A stretch of 64,000 nucleotides of DNA from JANMZO01 sp963763135. GTDB lineage: Bacteria > Actinomycetota > Acidimicrobiia > Acidimicrobiales > JANYDT01. This document shows, in pieces, positions 9,178 to 17,736 of the stretch (position 1 is its first letter; the number at the start of each line of letters is the position of its first letter). Made by a program: the position numbers and the translations under genes. Below the pieces are notes generated by a model. It saw only the letters and a program-made list of their open reading frames with translations, was not told where the DNA came from and did no database searches. The stretch lies in assembly GCA_963763135.1 (NCBI GenBank), contig CAVXNJ010000009.1, positions 806,001-870,000 of the forward strand, read 5' to 3'.

Positions 9178-9951
9178 ATGACGATTCAACTCGAAACCGA
9201 CGGACCCGTGCTGATTGTGACCATCACCCGGCCGGAGGTACGCAACGCGGTTGACGGACCCACTGCCGCGCTCCTGGCCCAGGCTTTTCGCGACTTCGAC
9301 GAGAACGACGCGCTCAGCGTCGCGGTACTGACCGGCACCGGAGGAACATTCTGCGCCGGCGCCGATCTCAAAGCCATAAGCGACGGCCGCGGGAATCGAA
9401 TCGACGCCGATGTTTCGCTCGACGGGCCGATGGGCCCGAGTCGCATGCTGCTTTCGAAGCCCGTCATCGCCGCTGTCGAAGGCCATGCCGTCGCCGGAGG
9501 CTTGGAGCTGGCCGCGTGGTGTGATCTTCGGGTGGCATCGACTTCCGCGGTGTTCGGAGTGTTCTGCCGTCGCTGGGGGGTGCCCCTCGTTGATGGCGGA
9601 ACGGTCCGCCTTCCCCGCCTCATTGGTCACAGCCGAGCCCTCGACATGATCCTCACCGGACGTGCGGTTGAGGCCGACGAAGCCCTGCAGATCGGCCTCG
9701 CGAACCGGGTCGTGCCGGAAGGAACCGCCCTGACGAATGCGGTGCAGTTGGCCAAGGACCTCGCCGCCCTCCCACAGCGCTGCATGCGCTCCGATCGAAT
9801 GTCAGCCTATGAGCAGTGGTCGCTCGATCTGCCAACCGCACTCAAGCGCGAAACCGACCTCGGACTCGAGACCGTCCGCTCCGGCGAAACCCGGGAGGGT
9901 GCTGCGAGATTTGCTTCAGGAGCCGGCCGCCACGGGGCCACCGCCTCATGA
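9178..9951 (+). CDS. Enoyl-CoA hydratase/isomerase (crotonase) family protein
   Basis: This 257-residue crotonase-fold protein has the oxyanion-hole segments GGTFCAGADLKAI (about 57-69) and EGHAVAGGLELAAWCDL (about 100-116). The second active-site loop reads GVPLVDGGTVRLPR, where hydratases usually keep a Glu, so the exact reaction (hydratase, isomerase or other) is not clear. It follows the importer by 56 bp and may be co-transcribed, although a metabolic link to purine oxidation is not obvious. Confidence 0.85.
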   Translation: MTIQLETDGPVLIVTITRPEVRNAVDGPTAALLAQAFRDFDENDALSVAVLTGTGGTFCAGADLKAISDGRGNRIDADVSLDGPMGPSRMLLSKPVIAAVEGHAVAGGLELAAWCDLRVASTSAVFGVFCRRWGVPLVDGGTVRLPRLIGHSRALDMILTGRAVEADEALQIGLANRVVPEGTALTNAVQLAKDLAALPQRCMRSDRMSAYEQWSLDLPTALKRETDLGLETVRSGETREGAARFASGAGRHGATAS

Positions 9952-9970
9952 GGTCGTAACGCTTACGACT
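9952..9970. terminator. Small palindrome between convergent genes
   Basis: GTCGTAA and TTACGAC flank a 3-nt loop (9953-9969) where the crotonase and csoR genes converge. It could serve both strands as a short terminator hairpin. There is no clear T tract. Confidence 0.35.
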
Positions 9971-10262
9971 TCAGCAGACGTTCGATGGCTTTGGTTGCTT
10001 CGGTGAGCTTCTCCGCGCCTTCCGGACCTCCGGACGCGACGGCAGCCGATACACAGTGATGCAGATGCTCGTCGAGGAGGCGCACGGCGAGACTCTGCAG
10101 GGCTTTGGTCACCGACGCGATCTGCGTAAGGACATCGATGCAGTACTGCTCCTCATCGACCATGCGATGAATGCCACGGACCTGGCCTTCGATCTTGCGT
10201 AGACGAGCCAGGTGATCGGCCTGGTTGGAGGAGTAGCCCGGTATGGAGTTCGCTTGTTGCAT
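9963..10262 (-). CDS. csoR: CsoR-family copper-sensing transcriptional repressor
   Basis: This 99-residue all-helical repressor should release DNA when it binds Cu(I). The copper ligands are visible as Cys41, His66 and Cys70, with the same 25- and 4-residue spacing as Cys36-His61-Cys65 of Mycobacterium tuberculosis CsoR. The start is ATG at 10262 (MQQANSIPGY), where homology to the family begins; a longer upstream extension is not family-like. It is divergent from copZ-copA, and a matching operator lies between them at 10366-10380. Confidence 0.92.
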   Translation of the reverse strand: MQQANSIPGYSSNQADHLARLRKIEGQVRGIHRMVDEEQYCIDVLTQIASVTKALQSLAVRLLDEHLHHCVSAAVASGGPEGAEKLTEATKAIERLLKS

Positions 10263-10365
10263 GAAAGATCTGCTCCCTGAATAGCGGCTGAAGGATCGGT
10301 TGCTTGAGATGCACCAACGGGTTGGCACTGGAAACTCTACAAGCGATAGGTTTCACTTGCAACCC

Positions 10366-10380
10366 TACCCCCCTAGGGTA
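10366..10380. promoter_or_regulatory. CsoR operator
   Basis: TACCC-N5-GGGTA is an exact inverted repeat (TACCCCCCTAGGGTA) and fits the GC-rich pseudo-palindrome bound by CsoR repressors. It sits about 52 bp upstream of the copZ start and 103 bp from csoR, placed to control both divergent promoters. Confidence 0.8.
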
Positions 10381-10432
10381 TATGGTCGGTCCAGTTCACC
10401 TACACAATTCATCTAGTCAAAGGCAGGTTGCC

Positions 10433-10648
10433 ATGAGCGCCGACACCATCATCCGCACCTACGTTGTTCCGGGCATGACCTGTGGTCATTGCGTGGCCGC
10501 TGTCACTGAAGAAGTGACGGGGGTGACGGGTGTTACCAACGTCGCGATCGACCTTGACACCAAGGTCGTGACGGTGAGCGGTAGCTCGCTCGACGACGCG
10601 GCCATCAAGGAAGCAATCGTCGAAGCGGGATTTGACGTCGAAGTGTGA
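10433..10648 (+). CDS. copZ: Heavy-metal-associated (HMA) copper chaperone
   Basis: This 71-residue cytosolic protein is a single ferredoxin-like HMA domain with the Cu(I) motif GMTCGHC (Cys17, Cys20). It should carry Cu(I) to the P-type ATPase encoded 36 bp downstream. ATG at 10433 has AAAGGCAGG just upstream. Expression is likely derepressed by copper through the CsoR operator. Confidence 0.92.
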   Translation: MSADTIIRTYVVPGMTCGHCVAAVTEEVTGVTGVTNVAIDLDTKVVTVSGSSLDDAAIKEAIVEAGFDVEV

Positions 10649-10684
10649 TGGCGAACGGCCGCCGAGATTGCGAAGGGACCAACA

Positions 10685-13000
10685 ATGAGTGACCTTATCG
10701 AACGACCGGGCGAGTCGAACTCGACAGTCCGACTCGACATCACGGGGATGACCTGCGCCGCGTGTGCCTCGCGTATCGAGAAGAAGCTCAATCGTCTCGG
10801 TGGTGTCGAGGCCACCGTCAACTACGCAACCGAGCAGGCGAACGTTCGCGTATTGGACACCGCAGTCACAACGGTCAACCCCGACGATCTGATCGGCGTG
10901 GTGTCGGCGATGGGCTACGGCGCGTCGCTTCACCTGCCACCGAAGCTCGCAACCAGTTTCGCCGCACCGACCGGGTCGTCGAACGACCCCGCCTCGGCCG
11001 GAATAGACCTGCGTTCGTTGGAGCAGGAGCGGAGGGTCGCCGACCTCCGCCAGCGTCTGCTCATTTCGACATTGCTGTCGGTGCCGGTGCTGTTGGTTTC
11101 GATGGTTCCGGCCCTGCAGTTCGACAACTGGCAATGGTTGGCCTTGACCCTTGCGTCTCCCGTCATTGTGTGGGGCGGGTTTCCGTTTCACCGTACCGCC
11201 GCGATGAATCTGCGCCAGGGTGCCACGACGATGGACACCCTCATATCGGTGGGAACCATCTCGGCCTATCTCTGGTCGCTCTACGCCCTGTTCTTCGGTC
11301 ACGCCGGCATGGTCGGGATGAAGATGGGGTTCGAGATCGCGCTGAAACGCGATGCAAACGCCGAGCACCTGTATCTGGAGGTCGCGTCGTCGGTGATCGT
11401 CTTTGTGCTCGCCGGGCGGTACTTCGAAGCCAAGGCGAAACGGCAGGCGGGTGCCGCACTGCGAGCGCTGCTGTCACTGGGTGCGAAAGACGCCCGGGTT
11501 CTCGATGCCAACGGCGTCGAGACGGAAGTGCCGGTCGGCTCGCTCTCGATCGGGTCGCGCTTTGTCGTGCGTCCGGGCGAAAAGATCGCGACCGACGGCG
11601 TCGTGGAATCTGGCAGTTCGGCGGTCGACGCGTCGATGCTCACGGGTGAGAGCGTGCCGGTCGAGGTCGGCGTCGGTGACCCCGTTACGGGTGCGACGAT
11701 CAACGTGGGCGGCCGACTCGTGGTGCGGGCCACACGTCTCGGGAACGACACGGTCCTTGCTCAGATGGCGGCGCTGGTGGAAGACGCCCAGTCGGGAAAA
11801 GCCCCGGTCCAGCGGCTGGCTGACCGAGTGAGTTCGGTGTTCGTGCCGGTCGTGATCTCACTTTCGCTGATTACGCTGATCACCTGGCTGGTCCTCGGAG
11901 AGGGATCACGCGCCGCGTTCACCGCTGCAGTAAGTGTGCTGATCATCGCGTGCCCCTGTGCGCTTGGGCTGGCGACCCCTACCGCCCTTCTGGTCGGCAC
12001 CGGTCGAGGAGCCCAGATGGGGATTGTTATCAAGGGTCCGGAGATTTTGGAGTCAACCCGACGGGTCGACACGATCGTGCTCGACAAGACCGGCACGGTC
12101 ACCACCGGCAAGATGGCGTTGGTGTCCTCGGTATCCGAAGGCTTCGATGAGCGAGCGGCGTTGCGGCTGGTCGGATCGTTGGAACACGCGTCGGAGCATC
12201 CGGTCGCTCGGGCCATCGCGTCGGCCGCGGTTGACAGTGGTGGAGCATTGTTCGACGTGACCGGATTCGTGAATCACCAAGGACTCGGCGTAGAAGGAAC
12301 CGTCGACGGACACGCCGTGCTCGCTGGGCGGGCGTCGTTCATGACCGCTCGCGGTGTCACCTTGCCGGACCGCTTGATCGAAGCTCTACGCGCCGCCGAG
12401 CACCAGGGACAGACGGCGGTTGTGGCGTCCGTCGACGGCACTGCCGTCATCGTGTGCGCTGTCGCCGATACCCCGAAGACCACGAGCGTTGAAGCCATCA
12501 AGCAACTCAAGGCGCTGAACCTTCGGCCGATTCTTCTGACCGGTGACAACGAGACCGTCGCCCGGGTCGTCGCCGACGCCGTTGGAATCGATGAAGTAAT
12601 CGCAGGTGTGCTGCCTGCCGACAAGGTTGAGCACGTCAAACGGCTTCAGGCCGAAGGACGGGTGGTCGCAATGGTGGGCGACGGGGTGAACGACGCCGCG
12701 GCCCTGGCTCAGGCCGATCTCGGCATCGCGATGGGAACCGGAACCGACGCGGCAATCGAAGCGGCGGATCTCACACTCGTTCGAGGCGACCTGCGGGCCG
12801 CCGCAGAGGCGATCGCATTGTCCAGACGAACTCTCCGGACGATCAAAGCCAACTTGATCTGGGCGTTCGGTTACAACACCCTGGCTATCCCGCTTGCGGC
12901 GTTCGGCTATCTGAACCCGCTCATTGCCGGGGCCACGATGGCCTTCTCCAGCATCTTCGTGGTGTCGAACAGCCTGCGGATCCGCCGATTCGGTCGCTGA
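10685..13000 (+). CDS. copA: Copper-exporting P1B-type ATPase
   Basis: This 771-residue inner-membrane pump exports Cu(I). In order it has one HMA domain (GMTCAACAS, Cys24 and Cys27), a transmembrane block, the actuator motif LTGESVP, the intramembrane CPC in ACPCALGLATPTA, the phosphorylation site DKTGT, the HP motif in SEHPVARAI and GDGVNDAAALA. The last helices contain GYN and MAFSS, as in Cu(I)-specific P1B-1 pumps. It is co-transcribed with copZ. Confidence 0.95.
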   Translation: MSDLIERPGESNSTVRLDITGMTCAACASRIEKKLNRLGGVEATVNYATEQANVRVLDTAVTTVNPDDLIGVVSAMGYGASLHLPPKLATSFAAPTGSSNDPASAGIDLRSLEQERRVADLRQRLLISTLLSVPVLLVSMVPALQFDNWQWLALTLASPVIVWGGFPFHRTAAMNLRQGATTMDTLISVGTISAYLWSLYALFFGHAGMVGMKMGFEIALKRDANAEHLYLEVASSVIVFVLAGRYFEAKAKRQAGAALRALLSLGAKDARVLDANGVETEVPVGSLSIGSRFVVRPGEKIATDGVVESGSSAVDASMLTGESVPVEVGVGDPVTGATINVGGRLVVRATRLGNDTVLAQMAALVEDAQSGKAPVQRLADRVSSVFVPVVISLSLITLITWLVLGEGSRAAFTAAVSVLIIACPCALGLATPTALLVGTGRGAQMGIVIKGPEILESTRRVDTIVLDKTGTVTTGKMALVSSVSEGFDERAALRLVGSLEHASEHPVARAIASAAVDSGGALFDVTGFVNHQGLGVEGTVDGHAVLAGRASFMTARGVTLPDRLIEALRAAEHQGQTAVVASVDGTAVIVCAVADTPKTTSVEAIKQLKALNLRPILLTGDNETVARVVADAVGIDEVIAGVLPADKVEHVKRLQAEGRVVAMVGDGVNDAAALAQADLGIAMGTGTDAAIEAADLTLVRGDLRAAAEAIALSRRTLRTIKANLIWAFGYNTLAIPLAAFGYLNPLIAGATMAFSSIFVVSNSLRIRRFGR

Positions 13001-13039
13001 ACCCGGTCGGCTTCGGCCGTTCGGCGATCTGAAACCACA

Positions 13040-13086
13040 ACGCTTGGATGTATGTGCTCGCTGAGCGGGCGTATACATCCAAACGT
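13040..13086 (+). repeat. Solitary 47-bp hairpin repeat, same family as the 41.8-kb array
   Basis: The arms ACGCTTGGATGTAT and ATACATCCAAACGT, plus the inner stem GCTCGC/GCGGGC around a TGA loop, form a hairpin of about 22 bp in plus-strand RNA, with one C-A mismatch near the base and G-U pairs inside. It begins 40 bp after the copA stop, between convergent copA and regX3. It is identical at 38 of 47 positions to the units at 41836-42104. There is no T tract, so it may be a U-less terminator or an RNA-stabilising element. Confidence 0.75.
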
Positions 13087-13103
13087 CGGGTCCGATGCCG
13101 GGT

Positions 13104-13807
13104 CTACTTCGTGTACTTGTAGCCCAGCCCGCGAACGGTGAGAATCCGCTCCGGTTCAGCCGGGTTCGTTTCGATCTTGCTGCGCAGTCGCTTGATGTGG
13201 ACGTCGAGCGTCTTGGTGTCGCCGACGTAGTGCGGGCCCCACACCCGGTCGATCAATTGGTCGCGGGTCGAGCACGCTGTCCGGCGTTCAGCAGCAGCGC
13301 TTCCAACAGCTCGAATTCCTTCAGCGGAAACGCGACAATGTCACCCCGAATCGTCACCTCATGGCTCGACGGGTCGAGTTTCACATCGCCCACTTCAAGT
13401 TGGTCCTCGGACTCTTCGGCGGCCTCAGCGATCGCCGGCGCCCGGCGCATAACGGCGCGAATCCGGGCCACGAGTTCTCGCAGTCGGTAGGGCTTGGTGA
13501 TGTAGTCGTCGGCCCCGACTTCCAGAGCGACGACGGTGTCGATTTCGGACGTCTTGGCACTGACCATGATGACGGGTACGCGCGATTTGGCCCGGATCTG
13601 ACGGCACACGTCGATTCCGGATGCTTTGGGAAGCATCACGTCGAGAAGAACGACGTCGGGCTTGAACTTGTCGAACTGGGTCATGGCCTCCACACCGTCG
13701 CGTGCGACGACCACGAGAAATCCTTCGCGGCGCAGACCGACGGTCAGCGCATCGACAAAGGACTCTTCGTCTTCAACGACGAGGACGGTTAGTTCGTTCT
13801 CACTCAC
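13104..13807 (-). pseudogene. regX3: RegX3-like response regulator, frameshifted in the DNA-binding domain
   Basis: The OmpR/PhoB-type regulator has an intact receiver domain (phosphoacceptor Asp56 in VVLLDVMLP, Lys105 in TKPYRLRE) and the start of a winged helix. The frame breaks near 13270 and closes at 13253. The missing part (TRDQLIDRVWG through GLGYKYTK) continues in another frame to a stop at 13104, so the restored length of about 234 residues is normal. Two single-base insertions or one deletion would explain it. It pairs with the adjacent senX3-like kinase and should control the pst genes. A sequencing error is at least as likely as a real mutation. Confidence 0.85.
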
Positions 13808-13840
13808 AAGATGTCTTGCCTTCTAACGGTAGGGGAGCGC

Positions 13841-15238
13841 TTATCCGTGCGCTTGTTGTGGGGTTCGGCCCAGTTGGGGGAAGGTCCCGGGCTCGGGATG
13901 ATGTTGTTTGGGGAACGGCTCTGACCCGAACGGGGCCGATCCGGTGGGGTGGACCGGAGGGGAGGAGACGTGATGGGACGATTTGTCCGAATCGGGCGAA
14001 TCGGGCGAGTCGGACGGATCGGACGGCTGGACAGGCTCGGGTGGACGAACAAGCGGGATCCGAAGGGTGAACGTCGAGCCGACCCCTTCGAGGGACTCGA
14101 CGTCAACCTGCCCATCGTGGCTCACCGCGACATGACGCACAATGGCGAGACCTAGACCGCTTCCGCCGGTGTCGCGGCCGCGGGCACGGTCCACCCGGTA
14201 GAACCTCTCAAAGATGCGCTGACGCTCTCGGAGCGGAATACCAATCCCGCTATCTTTCACCGCGACGTTCGCAAACTCGGTGTCGCCGATTTCAGTGGCG
14301 TATGCCTCAACAATGACGGGCTCGCCCTTATCCGAATACTTGATCGCGTTCTCCAGCAGGTTTTCTATCGCCCGCTTCAGCAATGCCTGGTCGGCATGAA
14401 TGGTCAGATGTTCTTCGAGACGGTCGATCCGAAGCTCGATGCCTACCAGCTGAGCGCTTGACTTGAGCTTGGCACAACACACCCGAACCAGTTCGGCGAC
14501 ATCGACGTCTGAACGATCCGCCGGACCCGAGGCTTCAAGTCGGCTCATCGAGAGTACGTCCTGCAACGTCGTGGTGAGTCGCTCGGCCTCGTGCTCAAGT
14601 CGACTGGCGAGGTGGCGCATGGTGTCGGGATCCTGCTCCGTGCTGAGTGTCTCGGCGAGCAGTGCCATGGCCCCGACCGGGGTTCTCAGTTCGTGGCTGA
14701 TGTTGGTAACGAGGTCTCGACGCACCATTTCCGCTCGACGGAGTTCGGTGGTGTCTTCCACCAGAACGACCACGGGGAATCCTTTGTACGAGCGAGCTAC
14801 ATCCTTCGGCAGTGCGGTGGCGATGAGCGTAAGGGTGCGACTCGGGGGACCGAAAACGTCGACCGCTTCCGTCCATGATTCCCCTCCCGCTATCACCCGA
14901 GCTACGACACTGTCGAGCACCGATCTCGGGAGCAGCGCACTCACTCCGCCGTCGAGCAGCGCCGCAGCGCTTGCTGACATCGTGATGATCTCATTTTCCG
15001 GACTGATCAAAATGAGTGCCACGGGAGCTTGTTCGATGGCGGAACGGTTCACCGCAAGCAGCGCAGCGTCGGCCTTGGCCTGCGTGGTCTGTTGGTCAAG
15101 CGCCTGATCAAGTAGGTAAAGCAGTTCATTCGTCGATTCAACTTGGCCGGGCGAAAGCGATACTCCGAGTCGTTCCAAGACGCTGCGAAGATGTGCCGCA
15201 GTCGGATTCAGAGGACGGGGACGGTTCCACCTGTTCAT
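13841..15238 (-). CDS. senX3: SenX3-like sensor histidine kinase
   Basis: This 465-residue kinase has a PAS-like region (about 65-165), a HisKA domain with His182 in NISHELRTP, and a HATPase domain (ENLLENAIKYSD, KDSGIGI, GSGLGLAIV). It is the probable partner of the RegX3-like regulator 33 bp downstream. Unlike mycobacterial SenX3, no N-terminal transmembrane helices are visible, so it looks cytosolic and may sense Pi status through PstB/PhoU contacts. The last 70 or so residues are a Pro/Ser/Asp-rich tail encoded partly by a 9-bp tandem repeat. Confidence 0.88.
   Translation of the reverse strand: MNRWNRPRPLNPTAAHLRSVLERLGVSLSPGQVESTNELLYLLDQALDQQTTQAKADAALLAVNRSAIEQAPVALILISPENEIITMSASAAALLDGGVSALLPRSVLDSVVARVIAGGESWTEAVDVFGPPSRTLTLIATALPKDVARSYKGFPVVVLVEDTTELRRAEMVRRDLVTNISHELRTPVGAMALLAETLSTEQDPDTMRHLASRLEHEAERLTTTLQDVLSMSRLEASGPADRSDVDVAELVRVCCAKLKSSAQLVGIELRIDRLEEHLTIHADQALLKRAIENLLENAIKYSDKGEPVIVEAYATEIGDTEFANVAVKDSGIGIPLRERQRIFERFYRVDRARGRDTGGSGLGLAIVRHVAVSHDGQVDVESLEGVGSTFTLRIPLVRPPEPVQPSDPSDSPDSPDSDKSSHHVSSPPVHPTGSAPFGSEPFPKQHHPEPGTFPQLGRTPQQAHG
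13989..14024. repeat. 9-bp tandem repeat in the senX3 tail
   Basis: Four near-identical 9-mers (GAATCGGGC twice, then GAGTCGGAC and GGATCGGAC) encode a Ser/Asp/Pro tripeptide repeat in the C-terminal tail of the kinase. Such a repeat could vary in copy number without shifting the frame. Confidence 0.7.
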
Positions 15239-15377
15239 AGCAATCAGTCAACGATAGGACCCAGCTGGACGCTGGATCTGCCAAAGCTTGAACCGATCGA
15301 AACTGCGCTCCAGGAGATTGCAGTTCATTTCGACCGGCTCAAGCTCGAAGCAGTCGTGTCCTGCCTGTAAACCCGAC

Positions 15378-16619
15378 CTACTTCTTCTTGGTGGTCTTGG
15401 TAACGGGCTTCTTGGTCGTCGTCGGCTTCTTGGTCGTCGCCGGTGCTGCGGTAGCGGACGGCTTCACCGTCGTCGCCGGGGCGGCTGTCGTCGCAGCCGT
15501 GGTCGCCGGCGAGGCCGGTGGTGTGATGACCGGGACAGCGGCCGAACCGGGGTTGATCTTCGCAACGGCGGCGAGGCCCAGGGTCTGAATCGAGGTCGGG
15601 ATCGGCGCGTAACCAACCGAAACGACCCGCTGCTGGCAACCAGTCAGCGCGTACGTCAGGAATGTGCGGAGGATGTCGCCCTTGGCCTTGTCCATCGATT
15701 GCGGAGCGATCAGGTACGACGTCGTCGCGATCGGGTAGGCCGTGGCTGCGGCTGGGTTGAAGTTGAGCGTGAGCGATCCGTCGTTGTTGGTGATCGCGCC
15801 GTCCATGGCATCGGTGACCGCGGCAGGGGTCGGGAGAACAGCCTTGCCGGCTTGGTTGATGACCTTGACGACGTCGAGCTTGCGCTCGTCGGCGAAGCTG
15901 GTTTCTCCGTAGGTGATCGAGTAGTCGCCCTGATCACCGGCTACGTAGTTGCTGACGCCATCGGTGCCCTTCTGAGCAATGCCGTTGCCCGGGAGCACCG
16001 GGAACTGGCTGGTCGCGCCCTTCGGCCATGCGCCTCGGCTGGCCTGGTTGAGGTAGTCGGAGAAGACGTTCGACGTGCCCGAGGAGTCGGAACGTACGAC
16101 GACTTTGATGACCTTGTCCGGCAACGTGGCCTTGGGGTTGTCGGCTTTGATCGCCGCATCATTCCACTTCAGGGCCTGGCCCGAGAAGATCTTGGCGAGC
16201 GTTCCTGCGGACATCTGCAGGTCTGTCACCCCGGGAACCTTGTACATAACGGCCACCCCGCCGATTGCCACCGGGATGTACACGAACGGCTTGGCCTTGG
16301 ACGCCTCGGAGGAACTGAAGGTGACATCGGAGCCGGCGAAGTCATTGGTGCCGTTGAGATAGGCGGTACGGCCGGCGCCAGAACCGGTCGGCTGGTAGGA
16401 GATGTCGATACCGATGGCATTCTTGGCATCGGCCTTGCACTTCTCGATGAAGTTGCTCACAAACGACGAACCCTGACCGGTCACCGTGATCGACTTGTCG
16501 AGGGTGGCGGTCTGTGCGAAAGCGGCGCCGGCGGTGCCGACGACGGCAGCTGCGATGCTGATTGCGGCGAACGAAGTGGCTCGGCGGCGGCTGAGCGATT
16601 TTTGTTGCAGGTAAGACAC
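15378..16619 (-). CDS. pstS: Phosphate ABC transporter substrate-binding protein
   Basis: This 413-residue exported protein binds phosphate. It has a Sec signal with twin arginines (SRRRATSFAAIS, cleavage likely after AAFA), then phosphate-contact motifs GQGSSF, GSGAGR and SDSSGTSNVF. The C terminus is a 45-residue Thr/Ala/Pro tail ending in a Lys-rich KTTKKK, which is not standard for PstS and may tether it to acidic wall polymers. The start is GTG at 16619 with AGGAG upstream. A PHO-box-like repeat lies 83-99 bp upstream, and a terminator separates it from pstB. Confidence 0.93.
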   Translation of the reverse strand: MSYLQQKSLSRRRATSFAAISIAAAVVGTAGAAFAQTATLDKSITVTGQGSSFVSNFIEKCKADAKNAIGIDISYQPTGSGAGRTAYLNGTNDFAGSDVTFSSSEASKAKPFVYIPVAIGGVAVMYKVPGVTDLQMSAGTLAKIFSGQALKWNDAAIKADNPKATLPDKVIKVVVRSDSSGTSNVFSDYLNQASRGAWPKGATSQFPVLPGNGIAQKGTDGVSNYVAGDQGDYSITYGETSFADERKLDVVKVINQAGKAVLPTPAAVTDAMDGAITNNDGSLTLNFNPAAATAYPIATTSYLIAPQSMDKAKGDILRTFLTYALTGCQQRVVSVGYAPIPTSIQTLGLAAVAKINPGSAAVPVITPPASPATTAATTAAPATTVKPSATAAPATTKKPTTTKKPVTKTTKKK

Positions 16620-16701
16620 GATGTTTTTCTCCTGGAAGTGGGTGGCCTTGAATTGCCAAGACCACTCTGAACGACCCGAAAAAACAACAAACCGGCTTCG
16701 C

Positions 16702-16718
16702 GTGAACGGCAGGTGAAC
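16702..16718 (-). promoter_or_regulatory. PHO-box-like direct repeat upstream of pstS
   Basis: Read on the minus strand, GTTCACC (16718-16712) and GTTCACG (16707-16701) are direct repeats 11 bp apart, the spacing of actinobacterial PhoP/RegX3-type PHO boxes. A palindrome GTTCA-TC-TGAAC lies nearby at 16747-16758. The same arrangement is found before pstC. Confidence 0.6.
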
Positions 16719-16807
16719 GAGATCCGAAGAGTTACGACATAGTGTCGTTCATCTGAACACGCAGGGTTCGCGCCGACAGAAGCCGCCGGCGCAAACGCGG
16801 TTGAAAC

Positions 16808-16838
16808 AAAAGTCGGCGCCAGAGGAGCGCCGACTTTT
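16808..16838 (-). terminator. Bidirectional-looking terminator after pstB
   Basis: AAAAGTCGGCGC and GCGCCGACTTTT form a perfect 12-bp stem with a 7-nt loop and a T tract on either strand. It lies 46 bp downstream of the pstB stop and isolates the phoU-pstCAB transcript from pstS. Confidence 0.8.
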
Positions 16839-16884
16839 GGGTGAACAGTAGAGTACGTGTCCCGTGAGCCACGGGCGAGACCGG

Positions 16885-17736
16885 TCAGCCGAAACGGCCG
16901 TTTACGTAGTCGTTCGTGCGGGGATCGCTCGGGTTGCTGAACATGTGCAGGGTCGTTCCGGCTTCGACGATGCGGCCGGGTTGATTTTCCTCGGCGAGGA
17001 AGAACGCGCATTCATCGGAGACTCGCTGGGCCTGCTGCATGTTGTGCGTGACGATTACGACGGTGATTTCCGACGAGATTTCCGTGATCGTTTCCTCAAC
17101 GCGACGAGTCGATGTCGGATCCAGCGCAGAGCAGGGTTCGTCCATCAGAAGCACGTCGGGCTTGACGGCGAGCGAACGGGCGATGCAGAGGCGCTGCTGC
17201 TGCCCGCCGGAGAGCGAACCGCCGGCCGAGTTGAGTCGGTCCTTCACTTCGTTCCACAGACTCGCCCGGGTGAGGGCCCACTCGATCAGTTCCGACGGGT
17301 TGGGGTGTTTGGTTCCCGTCAACTTGAGACCGGCCAGAACGTTCTCACCGATGCTCATGGCCGGGAACGGGTTGGGCTTTTGAAAGACCATTCCGATGCG
17401 TTGACGAATCACCGACGGGGTCAGGGTGTTGCCGTAGATGTCGATGTCATCCAGATAGACCGATCCGGCCAAGCCAGCGGTGGGGACGAGTTCGTGCATC
17501 CGGTTCAGTGTGCGGAGGAACGTTGATTTTCCGCACCCCGATGGTCCGATGAGGGCCATCACCGAGTGCTTTTCCACGTTGAGCGAAACGCCTTCCAAAA
17601 CCTTGCGCTTACCGAACCAGCAGGAGATCCCTTCCGCCCGCAGCGCGAACTCTTGGTTGGTTGGGGAAGGGGACGAACTCACGGAGCTCCTGGCGTCTTC
17701 GGGGACAGCGATGGAAGTGGTCATTGTAGGTTGCAT
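16885..17736 (-). CDS. pstB: Phosphate ABC transporter ATP-binding protein
   Basis: This 283-residue ATPase has Walker A GPSGCGKST, signature LSGGQQQR and Walker B VLLMDEPCSALDP, all typical of PstB, and the expected phosphate-specific FQKPNPFP. The ATG at 17736 overlaps the pstA stop (TAATG) and is preceded by AAGGA. It energises the PstCA channel. Confidence 0.94.
   Translation of the reverse strand: MQPTMTTSIAVPEDARSSVSSSPSPTNQEFALRAEGISCWFGKRKVLEGVSLNVEKHSVMALIGPSGCGKSTFLRTLNRMHELVPTAGLAGSVYLDDIDIYGNTLTPSVIRQRIGMVFQKPNPFPAMSIGENVLAGLKLTGTKHPNPSELIEWALTRASLWNEVKDRLNSAGGSLSGGQQQRLCIARSLAVKPDVLLMDEPCSALDPTSTRRVEETITEISSEITVVIVTHNMQQAQRVSDECAFFLAEENQPGRIVEAGTTLHMFSNPSDPRTNDYVNGRFG

Noticed and set aside
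15288..16670. Long plus-strand frame opposite pstS
   Set aside because: The strand encodes clear PstS on the other side; the plus frame is Arg/Gly-rich without recognisable domains.
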